Assembly: GCF_000003605.2 (NCBI RefSeq)
Contig: NW_003105104.1
Coordinates: forward strand, 292,721 to 356,720
Origin: Saccoglossus kowalevskii
Taxonomy: Eukaryota; Hemichordata; Enteropneusta; Harrimaniidae
Reading direction: 5' to 3'
DNA length: 64,000 nt
Shown: in pieces, positions 50,201 to 62,221 of the stretch
Numbering within the stretch: position 1 is the stretch's first letter
Layout: the number at the start of each line of letters is the position of its first letter
Translations under genes and position numbers: made by a program
Notes under the pieces: generated by a model
Seen by the model: only the letters and a program-made list of their open reading frames with translations
Database searches by the model: none
What the model was told of the DNA's origin: nothing

Positions 50201-52691
50201 GTAAAGACTGCCCTCTTGTGGCTATACAGAGAAAGTGGGTGTGGTGCAGTATTTGTGCAATGTGGAGTATTACCTTAAAAAATTCGATTAATTCGTGGTC
50301 CCTATTAATTCGCGCACCCATTTTATTTTCGAACGCTAATTTTTAAATGTATCCTTTTAATTCGCAGCGTTCAAAAACATGTTTGAAATTGTATCCTATT
50401 AATTCGCAGGCCAGAATAAAGTGGATAACTCGGAATATATTGCATGAAGACATTAAAAATATACATTTTGTTTTAGTTATGTTATCAATACCTGGTGTAA
50501 CCGCAATCGCAGATGATCTCCGTCATCACAGCCTTTCAGTTAGCAAGCAGTTTAGGTTCAGTAAAAATTTGACCTGAAAAAAAATCATTTCCCCACGACA
50601 CTACAGATGTTTGGCAAGATTATTACATAGTCGATAAATATCCATCGGTCAGCACATCGATTACGAATTTCCATGATGGAAAGCTTAGTACAGGGCTTTT
50701 TCGTCGCTGGTTCACAGGGTTGCATCGACCATGGATGTACATCCATGCATCGCCATGTATCCGCCATTATTCTATTACATCATTTAAGTGAACCGCCCTA
50801 TGGTGCGTAAATTGACGTTTTTGGTTGGTCGGGCGATTGACCTCGTCACATTTTCATTACACTGGATTCGGTAAAAAAAACAGAGTTAAGCGGTCACGTA
50901 CATTCTATAAATCTAACCTTGCACACATAATCTTGTACCGATGTGTTTTTTGTCCAAGAAAGACGTTCCCTTTCATTTAACCCCCAGTTAACTCTTCGCG
51001 TCCATGGTATTTGTGAGAGTTGAAAGATTTTTTGAACAAATGATAAGTAACTATTGATTTGTGTCAAGCTGGGTCGCCCGAATTTAAATATCAGTGCGTG
51101 AGCTCTGGAGGACATTGCCCAATGCCGCACGTATTTCAAACGTGTGGTTGTTAGAGTTCAGTCGAAATGTACGTGAATGATGCGATCGAAGTGCGCTGCC
51201 CAGAATTTATTATATTATAGTAAAATTGAATTTGACGTATGGTATGTTTATTTTTGCGTAATTATTACGAATGCAATGCATTATCAAGTCGGTGATATTA
51301 AAATATTCAGACCCAATACCCTAACAATAGTTAAAAAAAAAACTAATTATCATGAAAGCAATACATTACAAAGTTGAAATATTCAGAGTCGGTACAATAT
51401 TGTAAACAAATTTGCATAATTAGAAAAGCAGTGCACTAAGTAAACAACGTTGATATATTCAAAGCCAGTACAGAGTTGCATACAAGTTGCGTAATTACAA
51501 TTTTACTATATTGACGCGCGGGGCACGAAAGAAAAAGGTTGCTAAGGTAATGCTCCAGCTCAGTGCGTGACTTGGGGTCAAACTTCGGTCAACACACACT
51601 TGATGTCAGAATCGCCGTGCAGCAAATTTCGCAAAGAAGTACTTGAAGTTCAATTGCGTCCCGAAATGATGTTGCTGATCACTCAGTTGTCGCAGCGCGT
51701 GTTGTATCATGTCCATGATGCACCCCGTTTCGACTTAGGCTTGCTTTTCCTTCTTAGTGCATGTTCTTGTTCACGTAAAATGCGACCTCTCATCAATGTA
51801 TTAAAACACTTTGAATTTATACTTTGCATTTTATTTGGTCAATGCGAAACATTATTTTTTCTAAACATTTTCTGAGACCATTTTTATCAACGCAGGGTTA
51901 TTTTTCCAGACAAGATGGGCTTCGTAATATCTGCCGTAACATCACCCGGGCGATGCCTAGAAAAATATTTAAAAAAAGCAGTGCAGTCAGACGGACGGCT
52001 ACTTTGTAGCCATGTGTTCATTGTTTGTTTGTGTACAGAGTGACGTTTGCCATTTCACCGTTTCATTTCAAGTGTAACATGGTGCGTGTTCTATGCCCGA
52101 ATATACGCCGTGAATGTCGCTAGCCACGAGTCTCAGAAGCACTAAAACAACGTCCTGTTATCGTGTTCATTGAAAAACAAAACAAATCACTAACGAATTT
52201 ATGAAAACAGCTCCTTTTTTTAATCGATCTAAAAGTACTCTTTTAATTCGTGCACCAAAAACTAATAATTTCCGTTTTAACGCTATTAGTTCGCGCACTT
52301 GAAAAAATAATTATTTTTACTACCGCGAATTAATCGAGTTTTTATGGTACTACAAATTGATAAAAAGCCAAGCAATTAGAACACGAATGTAATATACATA
52401 CTGTATTTGTTCTGTCACTAGAACATCTGCAGGCGTCTGTCGTTTGCATACAATTAAATATGCAATAAAGTTGTTAAAATTAAATGTCAGTGACAAACTG
52501 TTAGGAATATAGTTATCGCTTTATATGTGTCACATAGATGCACTTATCAAATATGATACAGTTGAATGTGGGTCTTTAATATTGTCAACACATATCTATG
52601 ATAAAGTTATTAGTGCAGCTCAATAAATGCAATAGTTAGATGTATATGTATATATATGTGTGTAACAAGTTTGCACATGTTATCTTGACAG
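50201..52691 (+). other. Intron 18 (2.5 kb), mostly one transposon-like insertion
   Basis: Donor GTAAAG, acceptor TATCTTGACAG. The TIR element at 50271-52349 fills over 80% of it. Confidence 0.8.
50271..52349. mobile_element. 2.1-kb TIR element with AATTCG-rich ends, no recognised transposase
   Basis: Left TACCTTAAAAAATTCGATTA then ATTCGTGG, and the reverse complement of the right end, TACCATAAAAACTCGATTAA then TTCGCGG, form inverted repeats of about 28 bp flanked by TA. TTAATTCGYRCACC-like subterminal repeats occur at both ends. The interior is GC-richer than the host and holds only short frames (102 codons at 51567-51875), none recognised. It is a single copy in this window and probably non-autonomous. 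Confidence 0.75.
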
Positions 52692-52772
52692 ACTGTTAAA
52701 GGTGGTGTTTCTGAGACGCGTGTTGAAAAGAAGATTGTAATTCAAGGAGATGCTGATATTGACCATGATCAG
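52692..52772 (+). CDS. 4.1 gene exon 19: C-terminal domain core
   Basis: [18 protein letters not shown] then GDADIDHDQ (residues 766-792). [23 protein letters not shown] is the most conserved block of the 4.1 CTD. 27 codons, phase 0/0. Confidence 0.97.
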
Positions 52773-52905
52773 GTGGGAAACCATTCATGTACTTAAGGTT
52801 GCTCTCAATAGTTTCACAAAAGTATTTGGAATCTTTTAGTATTGCGAATATATTGCTATACAAGGTCATATTTGAGAAAACAAAATTTGGGGGGGGGTCT
52901 AATTT

Positions 52906-54335
52906 TTAGTCCCCGTTCGAACGAAGTCCGTGCGTCCGTCCGGAGTCATATCTCAGAATCCCCTGGACCGATTCCGTTCATTCTTTTCATGTGCCTAGTA
53001 CTTTATGTGGGACATATGCACATGCAGTGGTTTAGCGATTCGATTCAAAATGGCCGACTGGCAGTCATCTTGTTTTTTGAAAATGTTGTATTTTGGACAT
53101 GCTTTGTCAGTTTTCATTCAAACTTGGTACATTGATTATACATGTTAGGATACATGTCCATGATGATTTATTTCACAATTGGATCAAAGATGGTCGACTG
53201 GCAGCCATCTTGTTTTTTGAAAATGTCTTATTTTGGACATGCTTTGTCAGTTTTCATTCAAATTTAGTACATAGATCATACATGTTGGGATACATGTCCC
53301 TGACCGTCCGTGAGTTCCTGAGTCTGTCCCTCCGACCGTCCGTGTGTCCGTCTGTCCCTCCGACCGTCCGTGTGTCCGTCTGTCCATGCGTCAGTCTATC
53401 CAACGTCATATTTCAGAATCCCGTGGACTGATTCTGTTCATTCTTTGCATGTGCCTAGTACCTTATGTGGGACATATGCACATGCAGTGGTTTAGCGATT
53501 CGATTCAAAATGGCCGACTGGCAGCCATCTTGTTTTTTGAAAATGTTGTATTTTGGACATGCTTTGTCAGTTGTCATTCAAACTTGGTACATAGATTATA
53601 CATGATAGGATACATGTCCATGACTATTTATTTCGCAATTGGATCAAAGATGGTCGACTGGCAGGCATCTTGTTTTTGTTTTTTTATGCAGTATCTTGGA
53701 CGTGCTCTGTCAGTTTTCATTCAAATTTGGCACATACATGTACTTTATACATGTTAGGATGCATGTCCATGACAATTTGTTTCAAAATCTGGTCAAGGAT
53801 GGCCGATTGACAGCCATCTGACTTTTTGGCCTTACTACTACTGTAGAATACTTTATTTTCGCTTGGAATTTATTTTCGCTATTTTCGCTGAAGGGATGAT
53901 TCCGTGAAAATAAAATCCAGCGAATATACTATTTTTCCTATATTTTACATTAAACTCATCAAAAATCAGTGAAAATAAATTCCATACAAAATGCCCAAAA
54001 AGCCTTTTCAGCGAAAATTAATTCCAGCGAAAATAAAGTATTCCACAGTATATTTCCACAATTTATGTACCATTTTCATTCGTATTTGGTACATACATCA
54101 TACATGTCAGTGTGTTTCATAATCAGATCAAAGATGGCTGAATAACAGCTGTTTTTATTTCGGCCATATTACTATGACACGAAACACGTGTTTTGATGTA
54201 AATAAACAATCTGTTGTATACGCCACTTGGAACTCAAGTTTCAAGGACACGCTCGCGACAACCCCTTCTCTTTAATATGACGAGCACAAAGAGAACTTAA
54301 CGGGGACTGTGTCATTTTCAATGACTTGTTTTAGG
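52906..54335 (+). mobile_element. Helentron/HINE-like composite element, copy 2
   Basis: The left AGTCCCCGTTCGAACG (52908) and the right AACGGGGACT (54299-54308) form inverted repeats. The right one is followed by the imperfect palindrome GTCATTTTCAATGAC (54311-54325) and TTGTTTT, as in copy 1. Inside, a block starting at CCGTGCGTCCGTCC and including CAGAATCCC (52955, again at 53414) is duplicated at 459 bp. Within that, TGGYCGACTGGCAGCCATCT recurs in shorter sub-units (about 53049, 53190, 53511, 53652). Interrupted by a MITE-A at 53839-54051. Confidence 0.62.
53839..54051. mobile_element. MITE-A copy 9, nested in the Helentron-like element
   Basis: Left TACTGTAGAATACTTTATTT and right AAAGTATTCCACAGTA, among the best-preserved copies. 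The host element resumes after it (TTTCATTCGTATTTGGTACA), so this insertion is younger than the host copy. Confidence 0.87.
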
Positions 54336-54777
54336 TTAACGTGATATAGAATTCATATAGAATTTTTTTTTTTTTTTAAAATAAACTTGAGTTAAAACAA
54401 TTCATCTACAACAACATTTAAAAGAAGGGGAGGGGGGGTATTGTTCAGTTTGTAAAGATATAACAAAGTTTCTGCCCTATGGGTGATAGAACATGTTCTA
54501 ATGAGAAAAGGCCTGTGTGTTCACTTCAAACGCAACAAGTTTGGGAAACTGTATTGGGCAACCTCAACTTTAACAAATGATAGCTGGCACCATGTTTGAA
54601 AGCTTGTATTTTCACTCTTTGGTGACAAAATATTTAAAATATTCATGAATTAAAATTTAATGCCTTGTTCCAGGTGTACAAATTTGAACAATAGCAAGCA
54701 CAGTTCAGTAATCACTCTCTACACCGATGCATCGTGTCAGTGTAGGATTGCTTTAAAACTGTGATTTTCTTTTACAG

Positions 54778-54910
54778 GCCTTAGCAGATGCCATCAAAGA
54801 AGCAACAGCATTAAACCCAGACATGACTGTTACGAAAGTAGTGGTACATAAAGAAGGTGATGAGGTGGTGGAACATGTACAGGAAAATGGAAATGGAAGT
54901 ATCTAGAATT
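54778..54910 (+). CDS. 4.1 gene exon 20: C-terminal end and stop
   Basis: ALADAIKEATALNPDMTVTK then VVVHKEGDEVVEHVQENGNG and SI (residues 793-834), then TAG at 54904-54906. ALA.AIKEA...PDM.VTKVVVHKE closes the CTD as in vertebrate 4.1 proteins. The exon continues four bases to a good donor, AATT|GTGAGT, so the last intron is in the 3' UTR. Confidence 0.96.
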
Positions 54911-55607
54911 GTGAGTGCTGTTTGTTGCTTGGTTTTTTAAGCTCTGCTATTGACACAGTCGAGCGGAGCTATTCATAGTATGGATGGTGTCAACTTTACA
55001 TTTATGACTTCCTAAAAACTATCAGCTGTGTTGGTAACATGCTCGCAACCAATGAACTTTGGGTGTTTCTCTAATTTCAGTGAATATTTTGTCCATTGCT
55101 TTGATATTCTATATGTAGACACTTTTGGTGGGACCTCAATCAGATTTGTCCATTTTGTGACGATGCTGTTAATTCTCTAATTTCAGGAAATACTTTCGTC
55201 ATTTTTAGCACTGCTATGTCGACTTTGTGGACCTCTCTGAGATTTGTTAATTTCGTGATGACATCTTTAATTCTCTAATTTTTATGAATATTTTCATCAT
55301 TTTTGGTAAAAAGTGATATTTGGACTTGTTAAAAACCACTAGTCTGATTGCGTGTGTTGATACTATACATATTGTTCATTTTCTAATGATATTTTTTGTT
55401 TTTAATTGAAATATGTATTGCTAACAGCATAGCTATCTCAGCCGACAGGCTGCTTGTTAGTAAAAAGAATGCGATTTTTAACTGTCTAACTATACAGCAA
55501 TGCCAACAGATTGTTTATCAGATCTGTTTAATGGGCTGTAGTCTTTTGATAACAAAGTTGTGTATTCAATCTTTATTCTAACTGTGGCCTTTTTTATTTC
55601 GTTTCAG
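54911..55607 (+). other. Intron 20, in the 3' UTR (697 bp)
   Basis: GTGAGT to ATTTCGTTTCAG. It lies only 4 nt after the stop, too close to be expected to trigger nonsense-mediated decay under the usual 50-55 nt rule. Most of it is a repeat copy (54938-55460). Confidence 0.75.
54938..55460. mobile_element. GCGGAG-bounded repeat, copy 2
   Basis: It begins TAAGCTCTGCTATTGACAC then AGTCGAGCGGAGCTATTC and ends CTAACAGCATAGCTATCTCA then GACAGGCTGCTTGTTAG, parallel to 12379-12920. The interior blocks TTTTGGTAAAAAGTGATATT and ACTATACATATTGTTCATTT are shared. Confidence 0.7.
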
Positions 55608-56745
55608 ATGGATGGAATTGCACTTCAGAATTGAACAAAGTTTTATATTATCTCTACAACATTTCACCAACATTAATGGTCCCAAACACATTGCCAGCCT
55701 TTACTTCCAAGCTGCGCTCAACGTTTTCTTACTAATCATGCCACAAAGAAATAAATGACTTTAAATTCCTACAGGCGTGTGTGTAAAGTTAAAGAGTAAT
55801 GCAATGTACAAGACTTTGTCACACATTTTTTGGATTAATTGTAAAAAGCGTAGCTGATGTGCACACGCAAAAATTATGCAGCCTTTGTATGTGGTAGTTG
55901 TCAAAGTACGTCTAGTTTTATATATACATTACTTTCATTTGAAAAGTACAAGATAGCTCGTGCTCTTAGATGAGAGGAATGTCAGTATCCGGTGAATTTT
56001 TAATCTAATACTCTGTAACTTAGGGTGGATAAATATGGTGATATGGTATCAATTTTTTAGCCTTTGTGTTGCCTCTGACGATTTAAAAAAAAAAAAAATT
56101 CATTTGTGTCTGTGGTGGTGAAATGCCACATATTTGCACCATGTTATTATTCATAACTAATTATGGCTTAGCAATCATTAAGTTGATCATTATTAATGTA
56201 TGTGAATAAATATTGATATGTGGGTATCATTTCCCATAATGCAGTAAGTGTTCATTCCCATGTGATCACTTTCAACCAATGTGTTGTATACCTTGGTGAT
56301 GCTCTATTGTAACCATGGAAATGGATCTAAGGTAAAGCACATTTTTATGTCCACACCATGTTGTCCTATTTGAGAAAAGTTTTTGTGCAAGTTTTTAACA
56401 AGTTGTCCTATATTGTTTTTGTAGCCAATTTCATTAAACTGTGGTACATACCACATAAGCCATTTTGTTAAGCCTAATTTTGTTTGTTTATTTTTATTTA
56501 AAAAAAAAAGTTAAATAGCAAAAAAGTTACCTCCTTTTGATAGCTATTACTTGTTTTTTTTTCCTTATCGTTATTTGACAATGGTGTCTGATTTCAATTT
56601 GACTTGTTAGTTATGTACATGTGTCTGAAATGCAAGCTTTCTTAGAATACTGTATATGTACTATTATTATAGCTTATCTTTAATTAAAACGATGTAACAA
56701 ATTCTGGCATTTTTTTTTGTATAATAAAATATAGCTAAACTAGAT
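55608..56745 (+). other. 4.1 gene terminal 3' UTR exon
   Basis: From the acceptor at 55606-55607 to just past the AATAAA at 56723-56728. No long frame. Earlier AATAAA hexamers at 55750-55755 and 56205-56210 could give shorter tails. A second good acceptor (TTTCCTCGTTTCAG, ending 56940) with an AATAAA at 56989-56994 could be an alternative terminal exon. Confidence 0.65.
56723..56728 (+). terminator. Poly(A) signal AATAAA (candidate, 4.1 gene)
   Basis: A canonical hexamer in TATAATAAAATATAG at the end of the 3' UTR region. Chosen because sequence downstream loses exon-like character. Confidence 0.5.
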
Positions 56746-57720
56746 TAGACAATGATAGAAGAACTCGCTGTTAGTTGTCATTTCAGCACTCTATTCACTA
56801 TTTTCTTAAGTACATCATAACTGAACAGTTCAACAATTGTTTTTCTAAATCAAAAATTAAACAAGAATTGTGAAATTGATTGTGCATGTTTTTTTTTTAA
56901 TCCTGTGGAAATTCATAAACAATTTCTTTCCTCGTTTCAGATTTGCTCATCCACCAGCGTTGCTAAATAATCAGTAGCTTTTAGTTTAAATAAACTAGGA
57001 AACTGAACGAATTTAAAATAACAAAACACTTTGTGTGTACACTGTTCAGCGGTGCAATAGTTAAATGGCCCAACTGAATATTGAAGAAGTTAAGGGGTGC
57101 AATGAAATGCAACTAACAGTGGGGCACTTTTGTTTTCAACGTCCTTAAACTGCCAGGTCTTGTACACTAGGGGCGTCATGAACATAACTAATGTAGCGTC
57201 AGTTAAATTCAAGTTTAAACTGCGATCTAGTGTCGTGTAATAAATTGGCAGTTTCTATTTTTTTTTTTTTTTAAATTTACACCATTCCCAGACTTGCAAA
57301 TTCCCTGTAATGAATTCTGTAGTTAAAGTAGTGATAAAAATTGTCTATACCTGGATTTGGTGGTTTTTGAAAGATTATTCTGGTCATGTGAAATTTCATT
57401 GTTTTTAAATATTTCTAAAAAAAACAAGCCTACGCTTGCACTTGTATAACATGTGAAACCCCACTTCACTTTACAATTGTATTACAGTCCATTATTAAAA
57501 AGGAATTTCTGAAAATGTCAGGAAATACCAGTTTATGAATTGTGTGTGGGGTAAGCCATTGCTTGTTTCACGAGTACAGTTATTTAACAAGCTTTGGCCT
57601 ATGTTAGTGTCACATTTATTACATTTCAAAATACTAGGTGTTTTTAGGTGAAAGTTTGTGATGTACACCAAAATGTCTTTTTAAGCTTCTGGCATGTACA
57701 GAGATAAAACGCTGAACATG

Positions 57721-57860
57721 TTGCATCAACATTGTTGAAGATCTTTGCAAGTTGGCTTAACTGGCATAATGGCTTATTAGGATTTGTTGCATCAACATTG
57801 TTGAAGTTCATTGCAGTTTTAATACTTAGCATAATGGCTTGTTTGTTGCAACATTGTTGG
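57721..57860. repeat. ~66-bp tandem repeat, two copies plus part
   Basis: TTGCATCAACATTGTTGAAG occurs at 57721 and 57787, each followed by TTGCA and GCATAATGGCTT. A partial third unit, GTTGCAACATTGTTGG, follows. Confidence 0.85.
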
Positions 57861-58210
57861 TATTCATTATGCTGTGTTGTGCAGTTGACATATTGTTGCA
57901 ATCATGGCTTGATTTTCACGCCATGTGCCGTTGAGTTGGCAAACTTACTCATTGGGCTTTGTTGCACCACCACCAAGCAGTGTTGAGTAGTGTTCACCTG
58001 GCCTATTTGCTGGTTGCTGAACGTCATGACCAGAAAGGCATGAAAGTCTTGTTGGACAGTGTTTTTTAAATTCACAGTAATTTGTAGTACCATAGTTCCA
58101 GTGCTTAATGCTTCTCATTGTTTTACCACTGTATTAAATGGAGGAATAAAGGCAATTTTTTTTTTTCATTTTATGTTTAGTTTCGTACACGTAATGTCTA
58201 TGGGAGAATG

Positions 58211-58378
58211 TTAAGCGTGAGGGGTATCACCTGCGCCCACGCTGGAATTTAGTTCCAAGCGACTATAACACTCGCTGAAAATGCAAAGGCTCATGGGTAG
58301 ACACTTGTTTGTAAACAGACGCGCTATGGCCATCTGACGGATGCGCAGGTAAACTACAGATACTCCCCTCGCTTTAAG
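58211..58378. mobile_element. MITE-D copy 4
   Basis: Left TTAAGCGTGAGGGGTATCAC and right TACTCCCCTCGCTTTAA. Centre AATGCAAAGGCTCATGGGTA then GACACTTGTTTGT, and GGATGCGCAGGT in the right arm. Same orientation as the 25.9 kb copy. Confidence 0.8.
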
Positions 58379-59065
58379 CCTGCCACCATAATGACCACTA
58401 CATCCGTGTTCTGAATGATGTAAGAGTTATTTTAATGAGTGTTTGATATGGGTCTTGCCTGCATATTATGCACACCTGGGTTATTTGAATGTACACCATT
58501 GCGATGAAATTACATTAATTTGTCGTGTGACGTGTCTACCTTGGCCATGGAGTGAGCAATTCTTCCTGACCTGCCCCCCCCCCCCCAAAAAAAAAAAAAC
58601 TAGCTCAATATAAAATTTACATTTTCCTGACACCTAACATTCCAATGAACAACTTATCCCTAAATGGATAGACCAACACTATTGAAAAGTGGTAGTCATC
58701 ATGCAATGAGTGTACATATTTTGACAACGTGTTTTACATGTTTACATAGTAAATTCACTCAACAGATTTGAAAGAAACTTTGCGCATAGCTGGTCTCGGC
58801 TAAACTACATATTTAGTTCAGGATTTAAATTTCATGCATACAAATTAGCCATTTTATGGGTGTATTTCCAGTACCACCATTCTAATTTTAAAGGAAAATT
58901 GCTACATGTATACTCGCAGGTAAACATAGTTGGCACTTTTCTTGGTGTACCATACCATGAAGTAACTGGCTTGGGCATTCCCCAATTATACTTATGTTTG
59001 CACATAAATCGACAGATAATATTGCCTGGCAAGTGAGCTCAGCCAAGCAATTTTTTTTAATGATT

Positions 59066-59270
59066 TACTGTGGAATACTTTATTTTCGCTGGAATTAATT
59101 TTCGCTGAAAAGGCTCTTTGGGCGTTTTGCTTGGAATTTATTTTCACTGATTTTTCATGAGTTTAATGTGAAATATAAGAAAAAAAAGTATATTCGCTGG
59201 ATTTTATTTTCACGGAATCATCCCTTCAGCGAAAATAAATTCCAATCGAAAATAATGTATTCTAAAGTAC
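59066..59270. mobile_element. MITE-A copy 10 (reverse orientation)
   Basis: Left TACTGTGGAATACTTTATTT, right AATGTATTCTAAAGTA. Interior GCTGGAATTAATTTTCGCTG, TCATGAGTTTAATGTGAAAT, GATTTTATTTTCACGGAATC. Confidence 0.87.
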
Positions 59271-62040
59271 TAAAACTGATATAACCATATAACATTGAAG
59301 CGCTGAAGTAATTAGTTCACATGTGGGTTGTGCGGGATTTAAGATGGCACCACTCGCGATTTGTGTGTCGCCGCTGATCAAAATGACATGAAACATTATT
59401 CAAAGTTTCATTTTCATTACGTTGCCAGTAAACTATATCTTTATTATTGAACATCCTTATGTTTTATCATGAATGAGCGGTTTTGCATGATTTGTGAGAC
59501 AAACAAAATTGCAGAGCACACTGAGCAGAAGTGCATTTTTCCAGCTCTTGGGGTATATAGATTTCTTCCATATTACGGTATATACAGCGAGTGGCGCAGA
59601 GTGAATATTCACTAGTGACTTGCATGGTTCAATCATTCGGGGTGGGGAGGGTGTCAATGAACTTTCCAACAGCAATGTAAAAAAGGACAGTTGTATTTGC
59701 ATGAAATCACTAAACCACGCTAATGTGTTCTTTAGCACCAATAAAAACAATACAATGTCACGAAAATATGAATTAAAATTTAACAGCCTTATTGGTTCCT
59801 ATAGCAACATGCAGATTTTACAGTCTCTTGAACAAACCAGCCAATCAGTTTTATTTGTGTGTACTGTATGAAAAAACTTGATTTCATTGTTTGGCAAAGA
59901 ATGACATCCATGAAAATTTGGTTTCCCTTCGACTATGCTTTACATGCACAGTCAGCTGGCCCACAAGTGGTAATATAAATGAGAATTTTATTGAGATTTA
60001 TAAAATGAGGTCACCACAGTTTTGTGTCGGAGGACGATTCATATAGTATACCTCGGTCGCATTTGTTACTACCACTAATCGTATGCCAGCTGACTCTTTG
60101 GTTGCATCTTACCAGTGACACTAATTTCAGACTAAAAAATAAATTTCCACAGATGAAGAAAAAAAAATGAACGGTACATTTGTTGCTGCAACAGAAACGC
60201 AGGCAAGTGGTATATTTCAGATTTTAAACTAGAATAATATATTTATATAAAAAAAAAAATTAACAAATAGCACCATGAATGAAATTGAGGTAAAAAAAAA
60301 AAAGAATCTTTTCAACAAATTTAATTGCTTGAGTCCTGGGAGTTGTGTGATGTCATATCCTGTTAATGAGCATTGTGGGTAATATTATACATTAAATTGA
60401 TTTTGAACAATGTGTGATAAACTAGTCCACTGGCTATCCTTTAAAAAATAAATTGAATGACACTATGTTGTAGACATTTCTTTTCTTAAAATAAGGCTCT
60501 ATTGAACTAAAAATCTAATTTTTCAGAGCTTTGGTAACAAATATTTCTACCTTCTATCACCTAAAACTTTATATGAAGTACCTTCAAGACAGTTATATTT
60601 TGTGACCTTCGTCTGAAAATTGTTGTTTTTAATCGTCAATGTGTAATAGTCAATTTTTTGGGAGGTGTTGTTTATGGGTCTTTTGTATCAAAATACTGAT
60701 TCCCTGAGGTTGTAATGTGAGTTGGAATGCTCTTTCATCAACTGCAGATATTTTAAAATTTGGGATGGACTGATGTACTGATACATCGCACTATTCTGAC
60801 CTAGTTTGTGTTGTTTGTTCATCCAATTCCGTCCTGGAAATTTAGCGCTCCCCTTAACATAGACTGTCTACCCTTAACAGATAGTTGCTCTGGATTATAT
60901 GGCTTCATATACATCTACTGCTGTGTTAAGGTAGAAGTCGATAAATTTTGGGTATTTCCCTGATCAGTATGCTTGTACGTTAATTTTATTGTATTTTTAT
61001 AGAGGAGATTAAAATTGTGCATAGCCAAAAATCTACCACTGAAGTGATGGCGTACTTTACAGTATCGATACATTAAAATGACCATCTGACTATTTTCTAA
61101 ACCATGTTACATAATACATGTAGGTGGCAGAAATTTGTATTCAGATGAGCATTTTACAATCGGCACACCCAAAACAATAGGATTTGTCCTGTAAAAAGCT
61201 GTAATCTGCACTCGTTCAAATTTTTCCCTTGTACCGTAATAGAAATAGAAAACAATGACTAAATGCTAATGCACAAAACTTTTTTTCATTACCATATCAA
61301 GCTACAAGCAAAGATTGATTGATAATAAGATTATCACAAGAATGCGACTGCTGTACTGCCTTCATGCATATTTTTTGGTATTCTCAAGATAACCTTGTAT
61401 CACTAATTAGCAAAAACAAAAAAATTCCCCAGCTCAAAATTAATTTTGTTAATCAGCCAGGACTAAATTTATTGTATATGAACCATTGTACAACACGAGT
61501 GATATTACCCATAATGCATTTTTAAACAGGATATGATGTCATACATATGTATACCAAGCTGACTCCATATATGGAAGTACATTGGCAGGTCATGCAGCCA
61601 CAAAAAAAAAAAATATTGTTTTTCATACTATACTGATGAGTGTAGACTGCCACCACATACAGCCTTTATCAATGTCCTCCTGGGCTAATCCATTGTAGTA
61701 AATAGGGGTGGATGGCTAACAAAATACAAAGACTTTTGAGGTTATAACAACTACAAGCAATAAAATACAATTTCAGCATATACATAAAATTTGAGAAAAA
61801 ATGGCGTTTTGGAAAGAGGCAGATAACGTAAATTCTCGAATGAATTTGTGGGAAAAATAAATGACATTGTGTCATGTGACAGTCATGTGTACAGTACAAA
61901 CGACGAACAGTATTCAGTTAACAAGCAAATCATTCACCATTGTGAATGTCTCGCAAATAATTATCTGTTTCTTGCCAAAACAAGTGGAAAAATGACAAAC
62001 GAATGTCAGTATTTATAAATCCAATGGAGAAATACATCAA

Positions 62041-62046
62041 TTTATT
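62041..62046 (-). terminator. Poly(A) signal candidate for the collagen gene
   Basis: TTTATT on the + strand reads AATAAA on the - strand, about 175 bases after the collagen stop. It would give a short 3' UTR. It is the nearest canonical hexamer seen, but is not otherwise supported. Confidence 0.4.
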
Positions 62047-62221
62047 TCCCACATCATAATAGACAATTAATAAAATACCTAAATGCTAACATTTTTGTGT
62101 GAAATAAAATAATTTCTGTCAGTGGACAAAACCTCAAGTCATTTGAATGTTTGTACTACTTTCCTCAAGTGCAATGAGTTGCCATAGAGGGCGCCATTAC
62201 TCTATTGTTTGATTTTGCTAC

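Larger units (their letters stand above)
52773..54777 (+). other. Intron 19 (2.0 kb)
   Basis: Mostly the second Helentron-like element (52906-54335), into which MITE-A copy 9 is nested. 54336-54777 shows no feature beyond T- and G-runs. Confidence 0.8.
56746..62221. other. Intergenic region between convergent genes
   Basis: It holds a 66-bp tandem repeat (57721-57860), MITE-D copy 4, C- and A-runs (58566-58600), MITE-A copy 10 and A-runs (60170, 60250, 60292). The stretches 59280-61600 and 56995-57700 show no gene I recognise. Confidence 0.75.

Noticed and set aside
51567-51875. 102-codon ORF inside the 2.1-kb TIR element as a transposase
   Set aside because: No DDE, HTH or zinc-finger motif is visible. 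I leave it undescribed rather than naming it.
52842-53821. ORFs of 60-137 codons with repeated FHSNLVH/CFVSFHSN segments
   Set aside because: They are frames through the second repeat element. The repeated peptide only mirrors the DNA repeat.
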